A stretch of DNA of 34,933 nucleotides from Chloroflexota bacterium (GCA_029262735.1 JAJCYY010000051.1:1-34933); one strand, 5' to 3'. Counted from the first letter of the stretch, positions 17,398-27,132 are shown. Numbers and translations are program-made. The notes: a model not told the origin generated them from the letters alone.

Positions 17398-17983
17398 GTT
17401 CGACGACGGTTCTTCGACGGTTGAATCTGAACATCCGGTACCGGCAGGGTGAGATGCAATCTTGCTTCTTGGCCGCGTTGATGACCGCGCCACGCTTGCG
17501 CGGCGAGTCAGCGTGTATTTCCTGAGCGAAGTGAAACGTAGTCGAAGGATCTCTCGCGCTTGTGGTTGACCTGAGTGGATTTACTCGTCTCCCACGGTGG
17601 TGGACATTTCAAGACGAGTTGGCTCTATTTGCAAACCACCGCATCAGGACGAGTTAGCCCTTTTGGCGACCACCGCAACAAGATCACCTGACCGCTGAGA
17701 GACCCTTCGACTCCGCTGATGCTCCGCTCGGGGAACGCACTTCACCCAGTGATCGCCTCTTCACCCGAAGAACGCGCGCCTCTTAAAACGCACCGAACCG
17801 TCTCGGAGCGGTATCCAACCGGCCCACGCCACCACTCTGCGCCATCCGCGGAATTCCTGACTGCCGCGGTCGTTTTCAGTAGAAACTGCGTGTAAAGTGC
17901 GGAACGCGTCTCATCGAGCGAGTACGCATTGCCAGGCCGGCCAAGACCCGCATTGAAACGGCCTGCGAAGAGAGATCACGCAA
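17398..17983. other. Long gap with inverted repeat, no gene recognised
   Basis: A block at 17514-17556 (TTTCCTGAGCGAAG, GTCGAAGGATCTCTC) is roughly the reverse complement of 17697-17736 (GACCCTTCGACTCCG, CTCGGGGAA). The 140 bases between contain two GACGAGTT words and no coding frame. It may be a small non-autonomous repeat. The segment 17880-17983 is the probable promoter region of grdB1. Confidence 0.45.
17890..17902 (+). promoter_or_regulatory. Possible promoter element GTGTAAAGTGCGG
   Basis: This differs at one base from the motif upstream of the GYD gene (7651-7663). It contains a TAAAGT-like -10 box, 94 bases before grdB1. No clear -35 was seen. Confidence 0.25.
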
Positions 17984-19327
17984 ATGACTGCTCCCGTCCG
18001 CGTCGTCCACTTCCTGAACCAGTTCTTCGCCGGTATCGGTGGGGAAGAGATGGCGAACTCACCGCTTGAGGTCCGCGAGGGCGCAGTCGGTCCGGGGCGC
18101 GCCCTTCAGCAGCAGTTCGGAGACCGGGCAACCATAGTCGCCACCGTTTACAGTGGCGATAACTGGTTCACCGAGAACCCGGACGCCGCGACTGCCGCCC
18201 TCCAGAAGGCATTTGCAGAACATAAGCCCGATGTCGTGATCGCAGGTCCGGCATTCAACGCTGGCCGCTACGGACTTGCATGCGGGCATGTCTGTGCTAC
18301 AGCCGGGGAACAGGGAATTCCGTCCGTCACAGCGATGTTCCCGGAGAATCCAGGCGTCCTGGAGTACGACACCAGCGCCTACATCGTCCCGACCGGCACA
18401 TCCCCGGCGGACTCTCCCGGAGTGTTCGATTCACTCGCCCGGCTGGCGCTGAAACTGGTATCCGGCGAGGCTCTTGGACCGGCTGAGACCGAAGGCTACC
18501 TGGCCCGTGGCATCAGGCGGCCGGGTCTCAGAGAGCATTCTGCATCACGCCGCGCAGTAGACATGCTGGTCGCCAGGATGACGGGCAATGACTGGACGAC
18601 TGAGCTGCCGATCCGGGCCCCGGATGCGGTCACTCCGGCTGATCCGCTCCTCCAGATCGGAGGCGCGAATATCGGCCTCGTGACAACCGGTGGACTTGTT
18701 CCCAAGGGCAACCCGGACAGGCTGGTCCGCGGCGGCGCGAAGGACTACTTCAAGTATTCGATATCTGATCTCGACTCTCTCAGCCCGGTCGACTGGGAGA
18801 GCGTGCACCGCGGCTTCTACACCCTGACGGTGAACGAAAACCCCAACTACGTCCTGCCGTTGGACACGGTTCGCAGCCTTGAGCGGTCCGGTGTTATCGG
18901 CTCCGTTCACCCGTGGTTCTACACGACCAGCGGGGTTGGAACGGCGGTCGCCGAGTCACGCAAGATTGGCGCCGGTATCGCTGCCGAACTGCGGGAGGCA
19001 GGTGTCGACGCCGCCCTCCTGGTCGCCACCTGAGGGACCTGCAACCGTTGCGGCGCAACGGTAGCGAAGGAGATCGAGCGGGCGGGTATCCCCGTCGCCA
19101 TGATCTCCGCCATCTACTCTCTCGCACTCACCACCGGCGCACCACGCGTCATCAAAGGCGGCCGCATCGAACATGTCTGCGGCGACCCTTCACTGGGTCC
19201 CGAAAAGGACCGCGAGTTCGGGGAGCGAATTGTGAAGACGGCGCTGAACGCGCTTGGCACGGCCGTGACCGAACCTACGCTGTTCGACCCGGTCAAGCTC
19301 CAGGAAGCTGAAGTAGTGACGGCTTGA
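17984..19327 (+). CDS. grdB: GrdB-like selenoprotein 1 (glycine/sarcosine/betaine/D-proline reductase family, component B)
   Basis: This 447-residue protein has TGA at 19031-19033 read as Sec350. GrdB carries the Sec that attacks the substrate held on the pyruvoyl group of GrdE. Family motifs are VVHFLNQFFAGIGGEE, GAVGPG, GDNWFTEN, the strongly conserved DVVIAGPAFNAGRYGLACG, ENPGV, EGYLARG, GLVPKGNPD and the redox motif ATUGTCNRCGATVAKEIERAGIP. The 98 residues after the UGA continue the family (LTTGAPRV, HVCGDPSLGPE), so this is not a termination. A hairpin follows the UGA (19044-19062). It is followed after 25 bases by grdE1, its obvious partner. Substrate unknown. Confidence 0.93.
19044..19062 (+). 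promoter_or_regulatory. Candidate SECIS hairpin of grdB1
   Basis: ACCGTTGC/GCAACGGT form a perfect 8-bp stem with loop GGC. The stem starts 11 bases, and the loop 19 bases, after the UGA. The loop begins with G. Relative to the other two grdB genes, one base pair is swapped on both sides (C-G for T-A). Confidence 0.75.
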
Positions 19328-19352
19328 TGCCGCCAGGAAGCAGAGGAAAAAA

Positions 19353-20636
19353 ATGCGGCTTGAGCTGGGCACTTTCACCGTCGACGAGATCCGGTTCGGT
19401 GCAACGACCTCGTGGTCTAACAACATCCTGGAGATCGACCGCGACACGCTGATCGCGGAGATCATGAAAGATCAGCGCGTCACGTCTGTCTCTCTTGAGA
19501 TCGTCCGACCCGGCGAATCGGTTCGCATCACTACCGTCCGAGACGTCATAGAGCCGCGTGTAAAAGTCTCCGGACCCGGCACCGTCTATCCGGGCATCTG
19601 CGGCCGCCCGGTCGCCACCGTGGGCAAGGGCCGGACGCACAGGCTTGCCGGAATGGGCGTTGTTGAGGTCGCCGCCGTGCCGCTGTACCTGAACCCCGGG
19701 ATGGGCGGATACGTTGACCGCGCCATGATAAATATGCAGGGGAACGGCGACCTTAGTCCCGCCTTCTCTCGCCTCCAGAACCTGTGCGTCGTGCTCGAAA
19801 TCGACCCTGATCTCCACGTCCATGACCGTAACGAAGCGGCACACACCGCTGCCCTGCTCGTCTCCGACACGCTCGCCGAGACCACGCGCCATCTTGAGCC
19901 GCCGGTGCTCGAAACGTTCGAGCTCACAGACGTCGATCCATCACTGCCGAAGATCGCCTACATCCTTTGCCAGCACTCGCCCGAGCATCATGCCGGGTCG
20001 GTCAGGGGCTGGGGCGACCATCTCTACGGGATCACCCGCCTGCACCCGCCGTGGGTGATCCACCCGAACGAGATGCTGGACGGCGCGCTGACGTTCGATA
20101 ACTCGTGGGGCTTCGTCAACGACCCGATGCTGACGGAGCTGTACAGCCGCCACGGAATCGACCTGAACTTCGTCGGCTGCATCGTCATTCGCACAAGGTG
20201 GAGTTCGCAGAGCGAGAAAGACGTCACCTCGCAGCAGGCTGCCAAGACGGCGCGCATGCTCGGAGCGGACGGCGTTGTGGCGGTCGGGATGGTCGGCGGA
20301 AACGACTTCATGGAGGCGGTGCGGACAGCACAGGCGTGCGAACTGGAGGGATTGGCGACGACCTTCGTGGTTGTGGAGGATGAGCCGTCGGACGGCGGAC
20401 CGCCGATACTGGAGCCGCTCCCCGAGGTCAGGTCTATAGTCAGCGTGGGTCTCGGCAGGAAGGACCTTTCACCCAACCCTGTGCCGCCGGTCGAGAGGGT
20501 GATCGGGCCTTCGGAGATAACGCTTGACCTGAGCACCGGCGTCGGCACGGTAGACGCAAAAGGCGAGATGCCGTTCGGGCGCTCGGGACTGGTCTGGACA
20601 GGGTTGGAGAGCCGGACATCGTGTTTCGAGTATTGA
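19353..20636 (+). CDS. grdE: GrdE-like proprotein 1 (component B alpha/beta)
   Basis: GrdE/PrdA-type proproteins self-cleave to give two subunits, the second starting with a pyruvoyl group that binds the amine of the substrate. Family segments are MRLELGTF (start), RPGESVRIT, RDVIEPRVKV, TVYPGI, GKGRTHRLAG, the DGALTFDNSWGF region (N250-S251 at the expected cleavage site) and NFVGCIVIRTRWSSQ, then GGNDFMEAV. At the cleavage site Ser replaces the Cys known in clostridial GrdE. The usual SWDAGG before NDFME is VGMVGG here, unlike its three paralogues. GAGGAA precedes the ATG. It pairs with grdB1 upstream and is convergent with grdE2. Confidence 0.9.
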   Translation: MRLELGTFTVDEIRFGATTSWSNNILEIDRDTLIAEIMKDQRVTSVSLEIVRPGESVRITTVRDVIEPRVKVSGPGTVYPGICGRPVATVGKGRTHRLAGMGVVEVAAVPLYLNPGMGGYVDRAMINMQGNGDLSPAFSRLQNLCVVLEIDPDLHVHDRNEAAHTAALLVSDTLAETTRHLEPPVLETFELTDVDPSLPKIAYILCQHSPEHHAGSVRGWGDHLYGITRLHPPWVIHPNEMLDGALTFDNSWGFVNDPMLTELYSRHGIDLNFVGCIVIRTRWSSQSEKDVTSQQAAKTARMLGADGVVAVGMVGGNDFMEAVRTAQACELEGLATTFVVVEDEPSDGGPPILEPLPEVRSIVSVGLGRKDLSPNPVPPVERVIGPSEITLDLSTGVGTVDAKGEMPFGRSGLVWTGLESRTSCFEY

Positions 20637-20751
20637 GTGGGAGGCGGCGGATTCCGAGAGGGCGGTTGCCATACGACAATCACCCATTTGGTAGGGGCGC
20701 CGCTTGCTGCGCCCCATCGCGTCTCCGCGGTCACAACAACCCACCCTCTAA

Positions 20752-20774
20752 CTCCCTCCCTGTCAGGGAGGGAG
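20752..20774. terminator. Hairpin between convergent grdE1 and grdE2 (possible bidirectional terminator)
   Basis: CTCCCTCCCT and AGGGAGGGAG form a 10-bp stem with a tight loop, placed between the two convergent stops. There is no U-tract, so it may instead be an R2-like intergenic palindrome. Confidence 0.4.
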
Positions 20775-20785
20775 AACACGCCCAC

Positions 20786-22063
20786 CTAATACTCGAAGGC
20801 GCTGGCCTTCATGTAGCCGTAGCGGTCTGCCCAAGCGATCGCCGTTAGCGGCCCTGAGGCGTCGATCTTCGTGTACTGGTTCGAGGCAGGATCAACCCGG
20901 AACAGCTCCTTGCGGCCGATCACTCGCTCCGGCACCGGGATGTCCGCAACGACCCCGCCCGCAGGCCCGTGAAATCCGGTCGTGACCACCGCGTCAGCCT
21001 CAGGCAGCGGCTCCAGGAGCGGAGGCCCGCCGCTCGAAGGCGACTCCTCCTGCGTCATGAAAACCGTGTCGATCCCCGCCTTCTCACACGCCTCGATCGT
21101 GCGGATGACCTCCATGAAGTCGTTTCCACCCGAGTCCCACGAAACGACTACGCCGTCGACACGTAGGGACAGGCACAGTGAAGCGACCTGCTGTGCCGTC
21201 AAGAATTTCTCTTTTTGAGACGACCAACGGGTGCGAATCGTAATCACCCCGGCGAAGTTCAGGTCCTTTCCGTGCCGCTGGGCCAGTCCCCATGCGACCG
21301 GGTTGTTGACCAGCTCCCACGAAGCGCGGCCGGATATCGCGCCATCGAACAGCTCGTTCGGGTTCAGAAGCCAGGGCGGTGTCAGTCGAGTTATCCCGTA
21401 GATGGCGGTCCAGTGCGCGTGCAGCGACGCCGAGTAGTGCTCTGAAGAGCGCATCGCCATCACATACGCAATCCGTGGCAGAGCCGGGTCATCGCTCGTC
21501 AGGTCAGAAACCTCCAAAGACTCTGGCGTCAGATTACGCGTCGTCTCTGCGATCAGGTCAGCGGCACGCAGCACTGCGCCGTGTATCGCATCGTTCTGCT
21601 CCTCGACGTGCGCGCCATCCCGCGCCACGACGCTCATCACAATGTTGTGCATCGAGCCGAACGGCGTCGCCTCGCCGCCCGGTCCCCACATGTCGAAATA
21701 GGTCTCCACATCGCCGTCGCCGCCGTTGTACCAGACGGTGTTCGTGACCTCGAAGATCGACATGCCGCGCAGCACATTGGTCCGCCCCGAGCCAACGGAG
21801 TCCACAGGCCGGCTGCTGATTCCCGGGTAAACGACACCCTGCCCTTCCACCTTCACGCGCGGCTCAACCTGGTCTCGAACAGTGGTGATCCTGACGGCGT
21901 CGCCGGGGTGAACGACATCGAACTGGATGTCGTCCAGCCGTGCGTCGGAAAGTAACTGGTCGCGCAGTGAATTGGCGTCCACGTGCACGACACCGTCCTC
22001 GTAAGCCGTCCGGTCCGACAGGACCACGTCAGTGACCGGGAAGATACCCAGTTCGAGTCGCAT
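20786..22063 (-). CDS. grdE: GrdE-like proprotein 2 (component B alpha/beta)
   Basis: This 425-residue paralogue of grdE1 is the last gene of the minus-strand operon. It begins MRLELGIFPVTDV and keeps HPGDAVRITTVRDQVEPRVKVEG, VVYPGIS, GSGRTNVL, YVMAMRSSEHYSAS, LNPNELFDGAISGRASWELVNNPV (Ser248 at the predicted cleavage position, no Asn or Cys), ITIRTRWSSQKEK and SWDSGGNDFMEVIRTIEACE. Compared with grdE1 it has V instead of the Cys after NFAG (NFAGVIT). It lies 54 bases after the stop of grdB2, so the pair probably forms one reductase complex. The substrate is not inferable, but divergence from grdE1 and grdE3 points to different substrates. Confidence 0.9.
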   Translation of the reverse strand: MRLELGIFPVTDVVLSDRTAYEDGVVHVDANSLRDQLLSDARLDDIQFDVVHPGDAVRITTVRDQVEPRVKVEGQGVVYPGISSRPVDSVGSGRTNVLRGMSIFEVTNTVWYNGGDGDVETYFDMWGPGGEATPFGSMHNIVMSVVARDGAHVEEQNDAIHGAVLRAADLIAETTRNLTPESLEVSDLTSDDPALPRIAYVMAMRSSEHYSASLHAHWTAIYGITRLTPPWLLNPNELFDGAISGRASWELVNNPVAWGLAQRHGKDLNFAGVITIRTRWSSQKEKFLTAQQVASLCLSLRVDGVVVSWDSGGNDFMEVIRTIEACEKAGIDTVFMTQEESPSSGGPPLLEPLPEADAVVTTGFHGPAGGVVADIPVPERVIGRKELFRVDPASNQYTKIDASGPLTAIAWADRYGYMKASAFEY

Positions 22064-22117
22064 TTTTCATCCTTATCAACTGTTCGGGAGCCAGTGGGAA
22101 GTCGCTCGCCCAATCGC

Positions 22118-23452
22118 CTAAAAGGGTTCAAAGAGAGTCGGCTCGGCAACCGCGGTGGTCAGTGACTCGAGAGCCTTTTCCACTATGACCGTGCCGAACT
22201 GCAGGTCCTCATCAGGCGAGAGCCTGGGGTTGCCGCAGACATGCTCGATACGCGTTCCCCGGACGACCCGCGGAGCGCCGGTTGTGAGTGCAAGGCTGAA
22301 CAGGGCCGAGATCAGCGCCACCGGAATGCCCGCCCGCTCGATCTCCTTCGCTATCGTTGCGCCGCAACGATTACAGGTCCCTCAGGTGGCGACCATCACG
22401 ACGGCATCCACGTTTTCCTTCTCCAGCTCAGCGGCCATCTCCTGGCCCATGCGCTCTGAGTCGGCGACCGTGGTGCCGCGGCCCGAGGTTGCGAAGTACT
22501 CGTGGTGAATCGACTCGATCACTCCACGGTCTTCCAGCGTTCGCATGATGTTCAGCGGCAGCACATAGTTCGGATTACCGTTCGTGATATCGGTGAAGAA
22601 GCCAACATGGATAGACTCCCACCTACCGGCCTCCATGCTCCGCAGGTTCCCGATCTCGTACTTCAGCCACACCTGTGACGGTCCGCCGGGCAGGTGATCC
22701 GGATTGCCGATTGGCACCAGCCCGCCCGCAGTCACCAGCGCGATCTTGGCCGTTGTCAGGTCACGTAGCGGAGTGGCAGGCTCGATCTGGGACGGCAACT
22801 CTATCGGCAGCTCCGTCTCGAACGGCTCGCCCTTGACCTTGGCGAGAATCATGTCGATAGCCCGCTCTGCCGCCGGCTTCTCCCGGTGTCCCGCTTTGCG
22901 AATGCCGCGTCCCAGGTAACCTTCTTCGGAAGCCGGTCCGAGCTCCTGTCCGTCGGCCAGCTTCAGCCCGATTCGGGCGACTGTCGCAACAGCCTCGCTC
23001 ATGCCTGCGACGCCCTCGCTGGTCGGGACGATCACGACTTCCGGCCGGTGCGTCAGCGTCCCCGGGTTCTCGTTGAACATCGCCGTCACGGCCGGGATTC
23101 CGTCCTCGTATGCGAGATAGCACACCTCAGTGCAGGAAAGACCGTAGCGGCCCGCGTTGAACGCAGGACCGGCAATCACGAGGTCGGGACGGTAGTGCGC
23201 CAGCGTCTCGACGACAGTCCGCCGTGAGACCTCAGACTCCTCGTTGAAGTAGTTGTCTCCGGCCACGATAGTCGCAACTATCTCCGCCTTGCCGTCGAAC
23301 GCTTTCAGGAACGCGTTGCCGGGGCCGACCGCCCCCTCGCGCACTTCGATCGGATAGTTAGCCGATTCTTCCGAGCCGACACCAGCGAAGAACTGGTTCA
23401 GAAAGTGGACCACCCTCACCGGCTTCACCGCACCGCTATTTTCGTCTGACAT
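22118..23452 (-). CDS. grdB: GrdB-like selenoprotein 2
   Basis: This 444-residue protein has TGA at 22384-22382 read as Sec357. It shows the family core: VRVVHFLNQFFAGVGSEE, REGAVGPG, GDNYFNEE, DLVIAGPAFNAGRYGLSC, NENPGTL, EEGYLGRGIRKAG, GLVPIGNPDHLPGG and ATUGTCNRCGATIAKEIERAGIP. The frame continues 87 residues with LTTGAPRV and HVCGNP to PTLFEPF. Without recoding it would lose the redox motif and the C-terminal domain. A perfect hairpin follows the UGA (22353-22371). It follows grdE3 by 36 bases and precedes grdE2. The proteins B1-B3 share the architecture but diverge elsewhere, so they are old paralogues, not recent copies. Confidence 0.93.
22353..22371 (-). promoter_or_regulatory. Candidate SECIS hairpin of grdB2
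   Basis: On the minus strand ATCGTTGC/GCAACGAT form an 8-bp stem around loop GGC, 11 bases after the UGA. It is identical to that of grdB3, and carries a T-A pair where grdB1 has C-G. Confidence 0.75.
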
Positions 23453-23488
23453 CTCTGCCTCCGTACATTTCGATATGACCGCTGGTCG

Positions 23489-24796
23489 TTAGTAGTCCAG
23501 CGCGCTCCACGTCGTGCTTCCGTATCTGTCTACCCATTGATATGTGCGCAGCTCATCGTGGGCATCGATGCTCCCGGAAAGCGAGTTCTGGTTGGCAAGC
23601 ACCGAAGGCCGACCGATCACTTTCTTCACCGCTGGAAGAGGCGCGTCATACTCTGGCACGCTTTCAGCGGGCATCAACTCGTTGCGCCCCCAGCCGGTGC
23701 TTACAACGGCCTGTGCCTCAGGCAACGGCTCCAGCAGCGGGCTTCCCGTGTCCGGGTGCTCCTCCGTCGTCAAAAAGACAGTGTTGATGCCGATCTTCTC
23801 GCACGCCTGCACCGTTCGGATAACCTCCATGAAGTCGTTCCCACCGGCATCCCATGACACGACCGCACCGGTTGCCCCGACCTGCTGGGCTATCTTCGCC
23901 GCCTGGTTCGATGTGACGTTCTTTTCGACCTGCTGGCTCCAGCGCGTCCTGATAACGATGCAGCCCGCGAAGATGATCTCCGTGCCGTGCCTTGAGTACA
24001 GGTCCTGCACGATCGGGTTGTTCACGAGAATCCATGAGTCCCTACCCGCAACGGCGCCGTCCAGCCACTCGTTCGGGTTCAGCAGCCACGGCGCGTTCAG
24101 CCTGCTCAGGCCATAGGTCGCAGTACCGAACCCGCGCACTGAATCGGCGTAGTGCTCAGGTGAGTTGTGGCACGAGATATAGACGACTCGCGGCAGGTCC
24201 TGCCGGTCCGTCTCGGGACTTTCGAACACGCGCACACTCGCTGGCGATGCATCGGCGACGGTTGCTGCCAGCGCGTCGCTGACCTTCATCGCAGCCGCCT
24301 CGGCAGCCCATGCCCGCGCCGCGGCGGACAGGTTTCGGTCCGTGTTCACCAGAACACAGACGCTGTGTAGCTTGCCGTAGGGAATGAGTTCGGCTGACGG
24401 ACCGCTCTGGTCGTAGATCGTGTCGAACGCCTGCGGGCGCTTCTCCTCATCGAGACCGGGTGGTGGCGTGGTGTCGGGCAGGTTGACGACGCCAACGCCT
24501 TCGAGGCGATGGGTGCGGCCAGTGCCGACGGTTGCCGCGTCACGATCACAGATGCCGGGATACGCAACGCCGGGACCTTCAACCTTCACCCGCGGCTCCA
24601 GCACATCTATGTAGCCCACGATCCGCGTCGAATCGCCGGGGTGGGCGATCTCGATCCTTGCGTGGGTGATCGCCGGGTCTTCGAGCACGAGTGCTGCCAG
24701 CGCGTCGACATCAATCGTCAGCTCTCCGTCCGAGTAGCCGGTCTCGTTTCCTTCGCGCACGTTCGTGACAGGGAAAGTGCCCAGTTCAAGACGCAT
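23489..24796 (-). CDS. grdE: GrdE-like proprotein 3 (component B alpha/beta)
   Basis: A 435-residue paralogue: MRLELGTFPVTNV, AHPGDSTRIVGYIDVLEPRVKVEG, VAYPGICDRD, GTGRTHRLEG, PRVVYISCHNSPEHYADSV, LLNPNEWLDGAVAGRDSWILVNNPI (Ser254 at the predicted cleavage site), FAGCIVIRTRWSQQVEK, VVSWDAGGNDFMEVIRTVQACEKIG. It lies between grdB3 (65 bases upstream) and grdB2 (36 bases downstream) in the minus-strand operon. It contains an extra Pro/Asp/Glu-rich loop at 107-122 not present in the other copies. Likely role: the pyruvoyl-bearing partner of GrdB3 or GrdB2. Confidence 0.9.
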   Translation of the reverse strand: MRLELGTFPVTNVREGNETGYSDGELTIDVDALAALVLEDPAITHARIEIAHPGDSTRIVGYIDVLEPRVKVEGPGVAYPGICDRDAATVGTGRTHRLEGVGVVNLPDTTPPPGLDEEKRPQAFDTIYDQSGPSAELIPYGKLHSVCVLVNTDRNLSAAARAWAAEAAAMKVSDALAATVADASPASVRVFESPETDRQDLPRVVYISCHNSPEHYADSVRGFGTATYGLSRLNAPWLLNPNEWLDGAVAGRDSWILVNNPIVQDLYSRHGTEIIFAGCIVIRTRWSQQVEKNVTSNQAAKIAQQVGATGAVVSWDAGGNDFMEVIRTVQACEKIGINTVFLTTEEHPDTGSPLLEPLPEAQAVVSTGWGRNELMPAESVPEYDAPLPAVKKVIGRPSVLANQNSLSGSIDAHDELRTYQWVDRYGSTTWSALDY

Positions 24797-24861
24797 GTGA
24801 GTCCGATCCTCTCTGAGCCAACACTGTGATTGCGTGCCTGTTTCCGGAAGCTGACATTTCG

Positions 24862-26181
24862 CTATCCCCTCACCGGCTCGAACAGCGTCGGTTGATCGAC
24901 CTCCGTGGTCAGGGATTCCAGGGCGGTCTGCACGATGCTGCGCCGGAACCGCCTGTCCCTTTCGGGGCCGAGAGACGGATCACCGCAGACGTGCTCGATG
25001 CGTGCGCCTCGGATGACCCTGGGCGCGCCGGTCGTGAGGGCGAGGCTGAAGAGAGCAGAGATAACGGCCACCGGAATGCCGGCGTTCTCGATCTCCTTGG
25101 CTATCGTTGCGCCGCAACGATTACAGGTCCCTCAGGTGGCGACCAGCAGAGCGCCGTCAATATTGTTCTTCTTGAGATGCTCGGCCATCTCCTTGCCGAT
25201 TCGCCGTGAGTCGCTGACGTGGGTTCCCACGCCGGACACGCTCAACATCTCGTCATGCACACGCTCGACACCGCCCGCGTCCTCGATCTCCCGCATCACA
25301 TCGAGCGGAGCCGCGTAGTTCGGATTTTCGTTGGTGATGCCGACGTAGAAACCGCGGTGAATCGACTCCCAGTCCGCGGCCTCAAGTGTCGGCAGACCAC
25401 CGACGTCATACAGCCACCAGCTTGTCGAGCCGCCTCGCACCTGCCCTTCCGGGTTGCCTTTCGGCACGACGCCGCCCGAGGTCATCATCGCGATAGACGC
25501 CTTCGATAGATCGGCAATTGGCGGAGCAGGTGTCGCAACATCAGGAACGTCGATCCTTAGCTCAGTCGTCCACGGAGCGTCGGTCAGGCGGGCCACAAGC
25601 ATGTCGCCTGCTCTTGTCGCAGCGGACGCATACCGCTCACCCTCGCGCCGGATGTCACGCGGGAAATATCCGTCCTCAGCGGCCGGGCCGAGCTGCTGCC
25701 CCGAACCCAGCTTGACTGCGAGACGCGCCAGCGACCCCAGCGCGTCTTCCATGCCCTGCACCTCTTCGGAACATGGGACGATGACGACTTCGGTCCGGTG
25801 TGCCAGGACTCCCGGATTCTCCTCGAACATGCTCGTGACGGCGGGAATGCCGAGCGACTGTGCGATCTCGCAGACGGCTCCGCTGGCAAGGCCGTAACGA
25901 CCGGCATTAAACGCCGGACCGGCGATCACAACATCGGGCGATGCCGCTTTGATGGCGTCGTTTATGGCGCTTGAAGACTCGTCGACGTTCTCCGTCACCC
26001 AGTTATCACCGGCAACCAGAGTCGTAGTGATGTGACCTTCGTCGCCAAGCAGCGCGTCGATGCGCCTGCCGGGGCCGACCGCGCCATCCGTGACAGACAG
26101 CCCGATATTGGCGTGTTCCTCGCCGCCCTGCCCCGCGAAGAACTGGTTGATGAAGTGGAGGACTCGTAGTTGTTCAGGCAT
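24862..26181 (-). CDS. grdB: GrdB-like selenoprotein 3
   Basis: This 439-residue protein has TGA at 25134-25132 read as Sec350. Motifs are LRVLHFINQFFAGQGGEEHANI, DGAVGPG, AGDNWVTENVDES, DVVIAGPAFNAGRYGLASG, ENPGVLAHRTEV, EDGYFPRDIRREG, GGVVPKGNPEGQ, ATUGTCNRCGATIAKEIENAGIP and then LTTGAPRV, HVCGDPSLGPE and PTLFEP. It follows the DppC-like permease gene by 30 bases with AGGATAGGA upstream of the ATG, so reductase and importer share a transcript. A hairpin identical to that of grdB2 follows the UGA. Confidence 0.93.
25103..25121 (-). promoter_or_regulatory. Candidate SECIS hairpin of grdB3
   Basis: The same 8-bp stem ATCGTTGC/GCAACGAT and loop GGC as in grdB2 lie 11 bases after the UGA, although the surrounding gene has diverged. 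Confidence 0.75.
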
Positions 26182-26211
26182 GCTCTGGTCCTATCCTGCC
26201 AGTTCGGGTTA

Positions 26212-27132
26212 TCAGTTTAACTGTCTGAGGCGCGGGTCCAGCTTGTCCCGTAGCCAGTCGCCAAGGAAGTTTCCGGAGAGCACCAGGAGGAAGATCGCGA
26301 AGCCCGGGAAGAACGCGATCCACCAGGATGAGCTGAGATAGTCTCGGCCATCCGCCACCATCACGCCCCAGGCAGGCGTCGGCTTCGGTATGCCGACACC
26401 GAGGAAACTCAGGATGGCCTCGGCCAGGATCAGGGACCCGACACGGAGTGTGGCGACGACGATCAGTGTGTTCACAATTCCCGGGAAGATATGCCTGACC
26501 ATGATCCTCCGCGTCGGCGCGCCCGCCACGCGCGCGGCCGCAACGTAGTCCTGGCTCTTGATCGTCAGCGCATCTGCTCGTATCTGACGCGTGTAACCGT
26601 TCCAACTGAACAAGGCGAGCAAAATGATCACGATTGTGAAACTCTGCCCGAAGACAATCACCGTGACGAGTGCAACCAGGATGAACGGCATCGCCAGCGT
26701 GAAGTCAACCAGCCGCATGATGATTTCGTCGATATGCCGTCCGTACCAGGCTGCGACGATGCCGAGCACCGTTCCGACGGATCCGCCAATCGCAACGACG
26801 ACGACCACGATGATTATCGATATGCGCGCGCCAAACACGACGCGACTAAAGATGTCACGGCCCTGCTGATCCGTTCCCAGCAGGTGTTTGAAAGACGCCT
26901 CTTCGTCCGATGACCAGAACGGTGGAATCTCCCTGTCTCCCAGGTAGCCGTTCTCGGGGTCGAAAGGAGCTATCAATGGCGCAAAAATCGCGCCGACGAT
27001 CATCAGCGCCATGATCCCCATTGGAATCACCGGATATCTGTTGATAATCCGCACCCACCGCCACACTTCTGAAACGCCGAACCCGCGTCTTGCGTGCAAG
27101 CGTGTGACATCTGTTTCAGTGGTTGCTGTCAA
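26212..27132 (-). CDS. ABC transporter permease, DppC/OppC type
   Basis: The second membrane component of a peptide/nickel/opine-type importer, 306 residues. It shows the N-terminal OppC_N region (GIMALMIVGAIFAPLIAPFDPENGY), GTDQQGRDIFSRVVFGARIS, five further membrane helices, and the cytoplasmic EAA loop (YVAAARVAGAPTRRIMVRHIFPG) that docks the ATPase. AWGVMVADGRDYL follows. The start overlaps the stop of the DppB-like gene by four bases (ATGA). Its place between the binding protein and the grdB/grdE genes suggests it imports the substrate of these reductases (inference). Confidence 0.93.
   Translation of the reverse strand: MTATTETDVTRLHARRGFGVSEVWRWVRIINRYPVIPMGIMALMIVGAIFAPLIAPFDPENGYLGDREIPPFWSSDEEASFKHLLGTDQQGRDIFSRVVFGARISIIIVVVVVAIGGSVGTVLGIVAAWYGRHIDEIIMRLVDFTLAMPFILVALVTVIVFGQSFTIVIILLALFSWNGYTRQIRADALTIKSQDYVAAARVAGAPTRRIMVRHIFPGIVNTLIVVATLRVGSLILAEAILSFLGVGIPKPTPAWGVMVADGRDYLSSSWWIAFFPGFAIFLLVLSGNFLGDWLRDKLDPRLRQLN

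Noticed and set aside
17398..17983. Possible small gene or third redoxin between the Sec-redoxin and grdB1
   Set aside because: No frame, even allowing UGA readthrough, shows a plausible protein; the region is mainly an inverted repeat.
17984..19327. grdB1 as a truncated gene plus a separate small protein from 19100
   Set aside because: The downstream part is in the same frame and continues the GrdB family across the Sec motif; the same arrangement occurs in three genes.
20024..20785. 253-codon minus-strand frame opposite grdE1
   Set aside because: Low-complexity Ser/Pro/Thr composition and full overlap with a well-supported GrdE-like gene.
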